Positions 23,343 to 35,155 of a DNA stretch of 64,000 nucleotides are shown piece after piece. The position numbers and the translations under genes are program-made. Source of the stretch: Buxus sempervirens (lineage: Eukaryota > Streptophyta > Magnoliopsida > Buxales > Buxaceae). Each line of letters opens with the position of its first letter. The first letter of the stretch is position 1. The notes under the pieces were generated by a model. That model saw nothing but the letters and a program-made list of their open reading frames with translations. It was not told where the DNA came from and did no database searches. The stretch is from positions 30,608,213 to 30,672,212 of the forward strand of contig OX387185.1 in the NCBI GenBank assembly GCA_947561395.2, given 5' to 3'.

Positions 23343-24838
23343 CATCTCCAGAATTGCCTTTAATTTGACGAGGTCGACCTCAATGCCCCGATTGCCCACT
23401 ATGAATCCGAGCAACTTTCCTTAAGTAACTCCAAATACGCACTTGTTTGGGTTGAGCCGGAGCTTGTGCTCTCTGAGTCTGTCAAACACTTTTCTAAGGT
23501 TCACCAAGTGGTCTTCTTCTTCCTTAGACTTTGCTATCATGTCATCCACATATACTTCCATTTCCTTGTGCATCATGTCGTGGAACAACAGAGTCATCGC
23601 ATGCTGATATGTAGCGCCCGCATTCTTCTGTCCAAAAGGCATCACGCGGTAGCAGTAAGTGCCCCAATGCATGATAAAGGATGTTTTCTCCGTATCCTCA
23701 GGTGCCATCCTCATCTGGTTGTAACCAGAGAAGCCGTCCATGAAAGAGAACATTGAATGCGTTGCTGTATTGTCCACTAGTACATCGATATGCGGCAATG
23801 GGAAGTCGTCTTTTGGGCTTGCTCTATTCAGATCTCTGTAGTCAACACACATCCTGACTTTCCCGTCTTTCTTGGGAACTGGCACGATGTTGGCCAACCA
23901 CTCTGGATAGTGAGTTACTTGCAGGAATCCGGCATCCAACTGCTTGGTGACCTCTTCCTTGATCTTCAGGGCCCATTTCGGCTTCGTGCGCCTGAGCTTC
24001 TGTTTCACAGGTACGGCCTCAGACTTTGTTGGTAATCGATGCACAACCAAGTTCGTGTCTAACTCGAGCATATCCTCGTATGACCATGCAAACACGTCAG
24101 AATAAGATTTAAAAAAATCAATCATCTGTTTTCTCAGTAATTGTGACAGTTTTTTACCAATTTGGAGTATCCTTGGTTGTGCTATTTCACCTATGTCAAT
24201 TGACTCTGTTTTCTCAACGTTGGCCTGGAGACCCTTTTCGTGCCTTTCCAATGCGAGTTGGATTTCAAGCGGGGTCTCCCATGATTCATCGTCGTCCTCA
24301 TGCTCGAAAGGCTCATAGGGGACGATGTCTGAATCTTCGAGCTGCAATGGGCAAGTGCCCCAATCTGACTTGTCGAGTTCTTGCTCGTTTTCAAGATTGG
24401 ACATTGGCTCATGCATTTCATTTATTATTGCCATCTGCACTGGCCTTTCAATTTCTTTTTGTTCTTTTTGTTCAATTATGGCAATCTTATTACCTATCCC
24501 GTGCCCCAGATCTTCCAGGTGTGCGTCGGGATTGATACTAAGATCGCGATGCTTAAGTTGCTTATTTTTGTTATTTTCATTTTCAAACAGATGCAAGTAG
24601 TAGGAAGCATTCAGATATTCATTAAAAATTTCAGCAGTAGCTACAACAGAAATTTCAGAGGTGATAGAAACCCCCTTTGGGATAGTAGCTTTGTTGATGG
24701 CAAAAGGCCTGGCGCTCCAATTCTTCAGTGGTGCCCCGCCTTCCTTGTTGATAATGATGGTCGCCTCCCATTCTCCAGCTAGCACCATGTTGGTGTTCTC
24801 GTCAGAAGAGATGTAGATAGGATCATGTGCTGCGCCTT
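23343..24838 (-). pseudogene. Tat-B reverse transcriptase
   Basis: Frame from 24788 to 23421 encodes a linker and then RT: WLANIVPVPKKDGKVRMCVD, SFMDGFSGYNQ, MPFGQKNAGATYQ and the active site YVDDM (plus strand about 23540-23558). The palm catalytic residues are therefore intact. The frame stops at 23421-23423 (TAA) where relatives continue GVTSGKLLGF. It continues in the same frame to 23343, reading GKLLGFIVGNRGIEVDLVKLKAI, and is then cut by the solo LTR. The N-terminal boundary is a frameshift near 24835. The sequence type matches Tat/Ogre RT. Confidence 0.92.
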
Positions 24839-27067
24839 CTACCAGCTTGTTCTGGCTTCTCTCTGATTTGGGGCCAGACTCTGACGATACGTGGATCCAC
24901 TGAGGGGGATTGCCATTGGTATCTCGTCCTCGAGTGGCGCGTATGCGATGGTGACTCCGTTGGCCGGGTCAACTCTGGGGGGTGCAAACATTATGGGTAT
25001 TCCAGTCGGTATCCCAGGCACCGTAGAAGAGTAAGCTGGTGGTGCCCATTTGCCGTAGGCTGCATGGTACACTTCTTCTGGTACCGGCCCTAGCACTTGG
25101 GGCATGCTACGGAACATGCGGTTCAGACCGTCATGAGTCTCTGGGTGCTGGATATAGGGGGGTGGAGGAGGCGACCTTGGCCTGCGGGTTGGCGCTCCTG
25201 AGCTGTCTCGCCCTTCCAACATGCAGACATACATGATTGGATCTTCTTCTTTGGATTCCTCAATGGAAGCAAGCGGTGGCACTTCCATCACAATCGCAGA
25301 GTTGACCGGGATCCCATGAGGGATGAACTGTTCATCTGGTGGGGCGAAGGCCATGGTGACTTTGTCAACCGAGTCCAGGGCGACCAGTGCTGGCAGGCCA
25401 TTTGGTGACCCCTCAGGAGCCAATGGGTCTACTTCAACTGCATCTCTAATCATTTCCATAGATGGTGGCTCTTCCCAGAGCATCTAAGCCAGTCCTTGCA
25501 GGTAGTCTTCTTCCATGGCAGGGGTATCCAGAAACTCATCTCCCCACCCTTGGGGGACTACGTTCTCAATGGCTTGGGTGGCTCTATGCTCCATGTTGGT
25601 GAAGCGGTGGTACAAGTTCTCGTGCACGCATATGGGCCAGTGGGGGTCTCTTCCTTCAATTCTGGCTCTTTTCCTCTCGGCATGGTTCCCAAGGAGTCGG
25701 GAGTAGTCTTCTGGCTACGGTTTGAACCCCAGTCCAAACCCAGTAGTCTGCTCATAAGGTTGGATGGCTACCCTGATGCCTTGCTTGTACTTGCCCAGTC
25801 CTTCGCCTGCTCTAAGACCCCAGTCTGCGCAGTCAGCAGCAACATGTTCTTTCTTTTCCTCTTCGAGAATCTTTGCCCCTTTCAGATTCGGGGATATGAT
25901 TCACTTGCACCATTTCCACAGCCTGGAAATTGAGTGTGGTGGGCAACTCATAATCCACATAGGGTACTCCGACCCTTTCAAACTCTCGGTGATCCTCCGC
26001 ATGTACCGTGATCAACTCATTACCCTATACGAATCGGACCATCCTGTGCAGTGTGGAAGATACTGCTCCTGCCTGATGCAGCCAAGGCCTCCCGATCAGC
26101 AGATTGAATGAGGCGTTGATATCCATGAGTTCGAACTCCATGGTAAAGGGCCTATCTGCAATCATGATTACCAAAGTGACCTCTCCCAGTGAATTTCTTC
26201 TAGTCTTATCGAAGCCTTTGACATTATGAGCGCTCGGTTTGATCATCGAAGGACTCAGCTGTAGGCTGTGGAACGTCCTCATTGGACATATGTTCAAAGC
26301 TGACCCATTGTCAATCATGGCCAGTTTTACGATGAGATCCGCACACTTCACGGTTATATAGAGCGGCTCGGTGTGATTGCACCCTTCAGATGGCAGGTCT
26401 GCTACAGAAAAGGAGATAGCCTGGGGTGCCATGATTACTGACACCACTGCTCCTAATTGCTCAAGGTCAATATCTGCTGGTACGTGTGCGTCACCCAGAA
26501 CCTTCATCAGCACTGCCCAGTGCTTCTCTGAGTCAATCAAGAGTCTCATTATGGAAATCTGGGCAGGTACCTTGTTCAACTGCTGCAGGAGATCATATTC
26601 GGGAGTGTAGATGCTGTGGTGCAAATCTGTGACTTCCTCTTCTGTGGCCCTTCCCTTTCTCTTGAGGGTCGGTGGCAATTCTGTGACCACGTCCTTCCCT
26701 TTTTCTTTCCTTTTTGCTTCTGCTTCTGCTCCCTCCTCTGGTGCGGGTGGGGAGTCGGTGTTTATGTATCGACTGGATCGGATGATCCGATCGATTTCTG
26801 CTTCAGTGGTGGTGGTGGTGGCTTGATGGTAGAAAGATGGGGTGGGGTAAGGTGGGGATACCGTGTTGTACGAGGGTGGTTCCAGGTTGAGTTGTGAGAG
26901 GTTGAGGGTGGGTGGTTCAAATGAAAGGGAGAAGGGGTCTTGTGGAGGCAAGTCCATGATGTCATGGATGTTGAGGGCGAAGGGGTTGGTGAGAGGGGTG
27001 GACTAGAAGAACTCTGGGTCTGTGGGTGGGTGGAAATGAACCAGAGGAAGATCAGTAGGGAAGTCAT
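24839..27067 (-). pseudogene. Tat-B protease and protease-RT linker, with stops
   Basis: The segment 26957-26025 carries a retropepsin-like domain: AMIDNGSALNICP (D-N-G in place of the usual D-[ST]-G) and LLIGRPWLHQAG. An in-frame TAG at 26025-26027 follows, and the same frame goes on with GNELITVHAEDHREFER. The linker 25830-24839 is proline-rich, with further TAG stops near 25720 and 25486 before MLWEEPPSMEMI. Upstream of 26957 the frame is readable to about 27100 with one stop. No gag homology is seen before sequence changes into the LTR-like region, so Tat-B lacks gag, primer site and 5' LTR here. Confidence 0.8.
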
Positions 27068-27079
27068 CGCCGTCCTCTT

Positions 27080-29545
27080 TGATGACGTTTATTGTCTTAT
27101 TTTCCTCTCGGGAGTTTTAGAAAAGGTTTAGGGTTTTCAAATAAGTCAAAATGAGGGGAAGAAGAGAGGAGAATTCGTGCTTCGACTTGGAGAAAAATAG
27201 GAGGAATAGGGAAAAGAAAAGAGGGTTTTATGAAGAAAGGGCAATGCTGCAGATGGTCAACCAGCCCCATTCGATGGAGATCTAGAGCAATCCAGCCGTT
27301 AGATTGACCTGAAACTTGGTGGTTTTGATCTTCACTCATGGAACGTCAATCTGAACGGTGGAGATTGGATTTGGAGAAGTTTAAAGTGGTGCGATCAAGC
27401 TCATAAAATAGGGGTGCGATCAGATTTTTGGAAGATTAAGTTCACATATTGAGGCAAGTAGCAAACCTCTTTTGAAACTGGAGAAACTACATGATTTACA
27501 TACGTTTTAGATGCTTAATCGTGATTTATTTTGATTCAGATTTCGTTTTGAAAAGTTGGGAGATTTATAAGTTGATTTTGTTTTCATTCTCTTTAAAGAA
27601 CCTAGAAAAAGTGTTGATTTTTAGAGATTTAATTAGGTAAAAAAATTCTAGATCAACTTATAATTATTGGAAACAGGTTAGGATTGTCTCAGAAGTAATT
27701 TAGAATGAAATTAATATGTTTAGAAACAATTTAAAACTATAGCAATTAGTGAAAGTTTCGGAAATCAGAAAACCCAGAAAAACAGTGGAATTTGGCCGAC
27801 CGCTCAAGTTTCACTCGAGTGCAAATGCAGGCTTGAAAACCCAACGCCCGATTAACCGCTCGAGCGCCGTCGCAAGCGGCTAAGTAGGATTTTTCCCAGT
27901 ATCAGACGCCCAACAGACCACTCGAGTGGCCTCTGTCAGAAATTTCCAGATTTTGTAATTGGGCCCAAATCTAATTTTAATGATTTTTCTTAAAATTCTA
28001 AAGTTGTAACACATGTAATTATGATAATTTGAGATGTAGGAAGTGGCGGAATTAAATTTGGATTACAGGATAGTAATTTGGGACGATGAATGTAAAAATG
28101 AACTTTAGGGAGATGTTTTGAGGAAAAAGAGGACAAAACCTATTTAGACCTTATTTTGGGTAACATGACCTATTCTTAAACTTCAGTACAAACCTAAGTT
28201 ACCTTCTGGTTGCATTAAATAACAAAGTTAATAAGTTTTGACACCTTAGGTTCTTAAAGAGGAGATTTAGAAAATTATTGAGTAAATATTAGGAATAACA
28301 ACCAATTAAGGGATGAATTTTAGTGAACCGTAATATACTAATTGCTAAGCTATCTAACACTTAAATATAAGTAATTTAAGAGTGTTCACATTAATAAATA
28401 ACCGTTTAGACAATAAATCAAGGAATTGGGCATATTTTGGTAAGATAACATGGTTCAAAAGTATGGAATGTTGTTTTCTATTTATCTCCGTTTAAAACCT
28501 GATTTGGTTCTTTATATCTTTTGAGATTTTAACCGAGATTGTTGTAATGATTGTGGTTACTTGATTCGACACGTAGGTGTCTCCTCGTATGGGGGTTTAT
28601 TATTGACATGTATATGTCTCCACGTATGTGGGTTTGTTTTATCACGTATATGATGTTGCGCATGCCCGGATTATTGACTTCGCGTATGCGGTTATTTTAT
28701 GACATATGCGTGTATGTGGCTATCCACTGGTGTATGCCTTTTTCATTCAATATTGATTGATACGTTATTAAGTTATTAAATGTTTTTTATTGTGAGTTGT
28801 GTCTAGCAGGCTTAGTGCTTACATGGATCTAGAGTAGCCAGTAAATAAAATTGTTTTCTGAAGTTCTTATTCTATGTCATAGGCATTCCATCATCTCGAG
28901 GATGGTATCACTCCTGGATTGGTCGGTTGCTACATTATCCACTCCGGTATCGGTTGGACCGTACATGCTAACTCACTCCGGTATTGGTTGAGTACTTCCG
29001 TTGGGTGTCGAATAGCCTATCCAGTATCGGCTGGTCCACCTGTTAATCGGTTAGGTAGCATATTGGCACATGTCTGTAGTCACTTCGTTTACAAATTCTA
29101 CTAGTCTTGTGATGTCACAGATGTGGTTTGCTGATTGTTCTGATTTGGGTATTATTATTATTATTATCATTGATCTTATTTAATCGCATACCTCGTTACT
29201 TGTTTTATAAAATTATGGACTGATTTATAGCATGCACATTGCTACTTGTTGAGATTTATATCTCACTCCAGTTTTCCCCTTTTTTTTCAGGTATTCTTGG
29301 AGAGGTCAACAAGCATTGGGATTGTATTTAAAGGGTAGCCAAATAGATGAGAAACAGTAATTAGTTCAAATGGTACTCGTAAATGTTAAAATTAATTGTA
29401 ATTGAATATTAATTCATGTTTCCGGATTATGACTCTAATAATGAAATTAATAAAAGTTTAAATTATTATGGATTTTAGTTGCTTTTTGAGCCACATACTC
29501 TAACACCTCGGGTCTGGATAATTGATTCGGAACCGGGGCGATACA
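27080..29545 (-). mobile_element. LTR, chromovirus-like Ty3-gypsy (Tekay-like)
   Basis: Noncoding, minus orientation, starting TGTATCGCCCCGGTTCCG at 29545. About 255 nt in it has CTGAAAAAAAAG followed by GAGATATAAATC, the block common to the LTRs at 5440 and 32658. The flank 29546-29550 (TTGGA) is a candidate target duplication, but I could not find its partner, so the left end (about 27080-27140) is uncertain. Internal degenerate repeats lie at 28560-28735 (CACGTATGTGGG-like) and 28905-29050 (CACTCCGGTATCGGTTGG). Toward the left end an ACCGTTAGATT segment, a weak TATA-like site and a pyrimidine-rich leader suggest a leftward promoter. Confidence 0.6.
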
Positions 29546-29550
29546 TTGGA

Positions 29551-29607
29551 CCCCACTAACAATCTCTCCCTCCAGCCCACACAGGAAGGAGATTGTACTC
29601 TAACTAA
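29551..29607 (-). mobile_element. Copia polypurine tract and first bases of its 3' LTR
   Basis: Minus-strand GCTGGAGGGAGAGAT followed by TGTTAGTGGGG (29561-29551), a typical copia tract and LTR start. Only about 16 bp of LTR remain before the TGTATCGCC LTR begins. Confidence 0.6.
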
Positions 29608-31721
29608 CTAGTAAGAGTCCATGCCAGCCAATCTGGCACAAAATTCCAACTTCTCTCTAGTAACAACCTTTGTCATCATATTTGCTGGATTCTTTTCAGT
29701 ATAAATCTTCTTTAGCAGTAACAATTGTTCCACAACTGCCTGGCATGGCCAATGATATCTCACATCTATGTGCTTCGTCTGTGAATGATAAGTAGCATTT
29801 TTGCTTAAGTCTAAGGCATTATGGCTATCACAGTGAACGACATACTCATCTTGCTTCAAACCCAAATCTTGGAGAAACCGTTTCATCCAAAGCATCTCCT
29901 TCGCTACTTCTGTACTTGCAATATGCTCAGCTTTTGTCATCAAGCTCACATGCCATATCTGCATTTGTAAAACCATCCAAAAGTGATTTTGAATTGCTAA
30001 AAGTCAAGCACATTTTAGAACTACCTCTCAAGTATTTGAGAATCTATTTCACTGTTTGCCAGCGATCTTTGCTAGGATTAGAAAGGAACCTGCTAACAAC
30101 TCTACTAGCATAGGCAATGTCTGAACGTTTGCAAACTATAGCATACATCAAACTCCCAACTGCAAAGGAGTAAGGAATTGCTGTCATGTTGTCGTTATCT
30201 TCCTTGGTAGAAGGACAAGTCTTCTTACTCAACTTGAAGTGACCACCAATAAGTATACTAACTGGTGTGGCTTGCTTCATGTTAAATCTTTCAAGTACCC
30301 TCTCAATATATTTTTCCTGTGACAATCACAGCTTCCTAGCTTTCTTGTTATGAGAAATATGCATACCCAAAATCTGTCTTGCTGCACCAAGGTCTTTCAT
30401 ATCAAAAGACCTAGACAACTTTGCCTTCAAATTGCTAATCAATTGAACATCCTGTCCCACTATCAACATTTCATATACATATAACAGAAGAATAATGAAC
30501 TTACCATTAGGGAACGTTCCGACATACACATAGTGATCTGCCTCTGTCCTGGAATAACCATGACCCACCATGAATGAGTCAAACTTCTTATACCATTGCC
30601 TTGGAGCCTTCTTTAACCTATACAAGCTCTTTTTCAACCTGCAAACCATGTGCTCTTTCCCTTTTACTTCAAATCCTTTTGGTTGAACCATATAGATTTT
30701 TTCCTCCAAATCACCATGGAGAAACACAGTCTTTACATCTAACTGTTCAAGCTCAAGATCTAATCTAGTTGCTAAACTCAAAACAACTCGAATGGAACTC
30801 ATCTTAACAACTGGAGAAAATATCCCATCAAAGTTAATGCCTTTCTTCTGCCTATAGCCTTTTATCATCAACCGAGCTTTGTACTTCACTAGCTCTTCGC
30901 CATCCGTTTTCTGCTTGAACACCCATTTATTTCCAAAAGCCCTTTTACCTTTGGGAAGTTCCACCAACTCATAAGTGTAATTCTTCTGTAGAGAATTAAT
31001 CTCTTCTTGCATTGCTTTCACTCAGCTCTACTTGTCTTTGTGAGTCTGCACTTCCTAAAAACACTTTGGCTCTCCCTCTTCAATAAGCAAAACATACTCT
31101 GATTCGGGGTATCTACATGATGGACGATGCTCTCTAGTAGACCTCCTAACCTGAGGCTCTACTGTAGCAGGATGCTCCCCCTACTCAACACTCTCTGGCA
31201 TAGCAGACTGCTTTCCTTGCTCAAATACATCATCCTCATCAACAACTGGCTCATCTCCATCTTCAATTTGCATCTCTTCCCCATCTGTGGCACTATGTGG
31301 AGATATAGAGATAGGTGTAAGGTCAAGAACACCTTCAACTGGTTGTCTTGGCTTCTCAACTTTCTCAAAATCTGCCAAGGTCCGGTCTTCATGAAAAACC
31401 ACATCCCTACTTCTAATGATTTTCTTCTTTTCTGGATCCCATAGCTTGTAACCAAATTCTACATCTCCATAGCCAATAAATATGCAAGAAATGGCTTTAT
31501 CATCAGGCTTTGTCATCTGTTCCTTAGGCAATCCAGCCATCCTCAACATGCATCTGACCTTCTCAACAATAGTGTGGTTCATCCTTTTTGCCACACCATT
31601 ATGTTGTGGGGTACCAGGTACTGTCTTCTCATGTCCAATGCTATGCTTTGAACAGTAGTTCTCAAATTCATTAGACGTGTACTCATCTCCATTGTCAGTA
31701 CGAAGACACTTTAACTGCTTC
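29608..31721 (-). pseudogene. Ty1-copia pol, 3' part: integrase end, RT, RNase H
   Basis: Reads KQLKCLRTDNGDEYTSNEF (second integrase Asp) from 31721. The expected catalytic Glu in NGVAERMN is Lys (NGVAKRMN). The frame then jumps from AGLPK to EQMTKPDDKAISCIFIGYG, losing roughly 50-60 residues. RT (31021-30326) keeps KARLMIKGYRQ and LEQLDVKTVFLHGDLEE, but YVDDM has become YVYEM. It continues (30325-30044) with SFAVGSLMYAI and stops by TGA where relatives have Trp. RNase H (29976-29608) is shortened but keeps AEHIASTEVAKEMLW and KHIDVRYHW. Similarity pattern suggests the Tork/Tnt1-like group. Several independent lesions make it inactive. Confidence 0.9.
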
Positions 31722-32577
31722 TTTTTTTTTTTTGGAAGTTAAGTCCAAAGTATATTAATAGAGAGAAATAATTACAATAGGTTCAAGCAGCACCAAGGAT
31801 ACCTCATACACACTAAGGTAACCAAAGAGACACAAACCACCTCTTAACCATGGGATACAAATATACCTTGTCCTAGGCTATACCACCCGACTATGTCATA
31901 ATGACACAATACATTAAAGAGATATAGGGGATGCTACAGGCCAGAAAACTGAAATGCAGATGTGAGACCCCAATTGTCAACCAGAACATCTTCTTACCAT
32001 CCACTCGATCAACCTGGTCCATCTTCGATTGGTTCTACGCTGGCAATTTAATTGAAGCATACTTTTCCAAACCTGCCAACTATAACTACATAAGAAAAAG
32101 AGATGGTGAAGAGATTCATTAGCACGCCTACATAGCACACACGATGTTTGAGAAACCACTCCCCATTTCAAAAGTTTTTCCAGTGTGAGTAGGCCATTGT
32201 TAATTGCCATCCATAAAATCATTGCATGCCGAGGAATGTTCAACGGAAACCACACTACCTTCTTCCATGGAATCCGATGAGATGTTGGAAGCATGTAGTT
32301 ATAAGTACTCGCAATGTTAAACACACCTGATTTAGAAGCTGTCCATACCAACCTATCCTCCCTTGAGTCATCCGGTTTTGGTAGTAAACATAATTTGCTC
32401 CATACCTCCATGAGCTCAATGGTGACAGCTGGGGGAACGGACCATTCATTATGCTCAATAATACTACTCACCGGGGCTGAAATATGAAGGCCTGAATCAT
32501 AGACAATCCGATGTCCATACCTTGGGACAATTGGGCCATCTGGATGCCAATTATCATACCATAGAGAGGTGCCGACA
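31722..32577 (-). mobile_element. 5'-truncated LINE inserted in the copia integrase
   Basis: Minus-strand LINE tail with its poly(A) as T12 at 31722-31733. It is preceded by the family 3' end (CTATTAATATACTTTGGACT...TTCC). Coding remnant 32577-31977 reads TSLWYDNWHPDGP, IYDSGL and a zf-RVT domain (SCVLCRRANESLHHLFFLC), then a stop and apparent loss of the C-terminal WRERN region. Copia integrase sequence lies on both sides, but I see no clear target duplication, and about 10-15 copia codons are missing at the join. Confidence 0.85.
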
Positions 32578-32657
32578 TCGTTGAAACTACTTGAAGCATT
32601 GAAATACCTAGTCTTTTGTTTTCAAAACATAAACCCACACTTTTCGTGAAGCATCAT
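32578..32657 (-). pseudogene. Copia integrase fragment between two insertions
   Basis: Minus-strand translation from 32657 gives DASRKVWVYVLKTKD, TAG, VFQCFK, TAG, FQ. It directly continues IDD at 41562 once the LTR 32658-41556 is removed. Both stops are TAG (32608-32610 and 32587-32589); the first replaces the Gln of KDQVF. This short piece shows that the LTR inserted in copia, not in the LINE. Confidence 0.85.
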
Positions 32658-33289
32658 TGTAGCGCCTCGGAACCGGGTCTGCCCATACGGGGCACCAACC
32701 AGTCCCCAAGACTTACTTATGGGCCCAAAAGAACCTAATTGACAAAATCAAGGGCAATTACATGGTAATCATCAGAGTACAATTAAGCATAAGAAGCATG
32801 GAATAAAATTTTCTATCTAACAATAGCCACCTATATAATAATCTTAAAGATGTGATACCTGTGTATAACAAAAGGGTTAACTAAATTCCCACAATATTTT
32901 TCTCATATGTACAATCACATACTAAAGTCATAATCCAAAATAAAGTTATTACATCCCCATTCACAATTCCCAAAAACTAAAACAAGCAACATATGGAGAA
33001 CCCTACTATGGGCTGTAGTAGTCCTCAGGCCTATACTCAGGCTCTCCCTCTGGCTCTATCCTAATATCGTGCTCACACAGGGGATCTGAAAACAAATCCG
33101 GTAAAACAAAACATGCGTGAGACTTAAAGTTCCAGTAAGCAACAAACACGCATGAATGTAAGCAGTTTATGCAATTCATATAGTATCTGTAAGCACCTCA
33201 TTTTCGCGCTCCCGAAAAGCCAGAAATGCAAAACCCGGCCAAGAAGTCAAACCCTGAGGGGTGGAAAGTTGACCTTTTAATCAGATAAA

Positions 33290-33680
33290 ATTTGGTCACC
33301 TTGATCTATCCCATTGGATAAAGAATCTCGACACGGTTCCAACGCAACTGGGTTTGCAGGAATCGGAGTCCGGATGAAGGTTCTGCGGGCGGTCAAACTT
33401 AAGGAAAAGCTAAGAGTTGACTTTTCCTCGATTTCCGTGCCAAATACCTTACTTTAGCCCAATGGATAGAGAATCCCGACACGGTTCCAGCGCAACTGGG
33501 TTTGCAGGAATCGGAGTCTGGATGAAGGTTCTAAGGGCAGTCAAACTTAAGGAAAAACCAAAAGTTGACTTTTTATCGGAATCCGTGCCAAGTGTTTAGC
33601 CCCACGTCATTAAATAGAGGGCTCCGATATGAGTTTAACACGATTGAGTTTGCTCAAATCGGAGTTCGGGTGAAGGAGAT
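33290..33680. repeat. 147-148-bp tandem repeat in solo LTR U3 (3 units)
   Basis: AATCGGAGT anchors at 33361, 33509 and 33657 are each 148 bp apart. Units have the CACGGTTCCAACGCAACTG phrase of the other LTRs in reverse complement. Confidence 0.85.
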
Positions 33681-34017
33681 ATGATCTGTCGAAGTTTCCG
33701 AGTAGCAAAAGTCGGAAACTACACACGTGGCAGCCAACGCAGAAAAATATCTCAGGGACTAAATCTTAAATATAAAAATTTCGTACGCGCGATCCGTAGA
33801 TATCAAAAAGGGTCAAATTAGTCGAATCGGTCGAGTCGGTCAAGTCGAAGGGCAAATCTGTAATTTTTCGATTTGCATCCGGTCACATATACCGGATACA
33901 CTGCCTATCCTTCATAGCCGGACTTGAAGACCGGATACATAAAGATATTCGCGCGAAATTCGCGCCACTTGGCCGACAGATTCGCGGCGGCATTAAATTT
34001 TGAAATGATTAAGTCAT

Positions 34018-34120
34018 GTATCCGGCCTGAGTTGCCGGATACAAAGGGGAGCTAGTGTATCCGGACTTCAAGTCCGGATACGAATAGGCCTTAGTGTATC
34101 CGGCCTAAGTTGCCGGATAC
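34018..34120. repeat. Three phased dyads (39-bp period) abutting the TATA box
   Basis: Dyads start at 34018, 34057 and 34096. First and third have 9-bp arms GTATCCGGC / GCCGGATAC with 7-nt centres. The middle has 12-bp arms GTATCCGGACTT / AAGTCCGGATAC around a single C. The last ends 10 bp before the TATA box. Confidence 0.92.
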
Positions 34121-34130
34121 ATTAAGTTGC

Positions 34131-34140
34131 CTATAAATAG
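34131..34140 (+). promoter_or_regulatory. TATA box of solo LTR
   Basis: CTATAAATAG, the best TATA match in the LTR, followed by a pyrimidine-rich leader (TTTTTTCTGTTTCC). It is positioned as in the sister LTRs. Confidence 0.65.
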
Positions 34141-34419
34141 CAAACCAGCAGCTCATATCCGGGGTTGGCTTCATTTTTTCTGTTTCCACCCTTCCTCCCT
34201 CAGACCCCCTGCTCCGAAACCTCTTCCTTTTGGCCACCCTTGGCTCCCCTAAGCCATCCAAGCCTTACTCCAAGGCTCACCCACCCTCTTCTTTCTTCTT
34301 CCTCTCCATTCTCACTGAAATAAGGACTGAGGAAGCTGCTGTGCTCAAGGAGGAGGACTTCCAGCTGCTGTCCAGCCCCAAGGAGGTACCCATACGTTGC
34401 TCAAGAGGCCAAGAACCCT

Positions 34420-34426
34420 CAGGTAT
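34420..34426 (+). other. Putative 5' splice donor in solo LTR
   Basis: AACCCTCAG|GTATTG, junction 34422/34423, about 290 nt downstream of TATA, at the position of AG|GT donors in the three related LTRs. Confidence 0.42.
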
Positions 34427-35010
34427 TGTTCCCTAACACATTGTATTCAACATACATTAAATCTAGATTTTTCTGAAAATATATGCTTCCATTTGTTTTC
34501 TTGTTCTGCATGGCCTGGTTCTAGCATGATTTGTGTATATTTTGGTGTTCCTCTCATGGCATGGAATCACCACAAGTATGGTACCCACGTAGGGATAGTT
34601 TAAGAGGCACAAAAAGTCCAATCTTAGATGCATTCTAATATGCTGTATTTCCTGTTTGGAGATTTAGCTTAAGGTATTTTCGGGAGGAGCATGTTCCCCC
34701 TTGGTATGTAATCAAATGTATCCCCATGATAAGCCCCCTCCTCTCTCCTTTCTTCAAAATTTTACTTGTCCGATGCATGACTCATTCTAATATCTTACTG
34801 TTGTTTTCTTTTGTGTGCAAGCATACTCCGTCACCCCCAAACCCCCATTGGTTTTTGCTAGAAGAGATCCAAAAGGAGAAGCCAAGTGTGGCTTCTCCCA
34901 AACCTGAACATACGTGGGCTCATCCAGGAGCCCACAAGACTCTTAAGATGTTCCTGGGAACCCCAAGAAGTCATCCCAAGTGGCAAAATACCCAAAATGG
35001 CCATTTTAGG

Positions 35011-35155
35011 GTGATCCGGCAACTCAGGCCGGATCACCTGAGGCCTAGGTATGTCCGGCAACTAAGGCCGGATAACCTAGGGCCTCTGTGTATCCGGCCA
35101 CGCTGGCCGGATCACCTGCAGACCCTGTGTATCCGGCCTGAGTTGCCGGATACAC
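35011..35155. repeat. Second dyad array in the same LTR (4 units, 39-bp period)
   Basis: TCCGGC cores start at 35015, 35054, 35093 and 35132, exactly 39 bp apart. Arms include GTGATCCGGC / GCCGGATCAC (35011-35037) and GTGTATCCGGC / GCCGGATACAC (35127-35155). They would be in the leader if transcription starts after 34131. Confidence 0.92.

Noticed and set aside
27100-27360. Possible host-gene 5' end (pyrimidine-rich leader, TATA-like site)
   Set aside because: It leads directly into Tat-B sequence and lies at the end of an LTR-like region; LTR promoter is the simpler reading.
34230-34436. Possible small exon (68 codons) next to the splice donor in the solo LTR
   Set aside because: The segment is partly alike in sister LTRs, but the reading frame is not conserved among them, so a leader is more likely than a coding exon.
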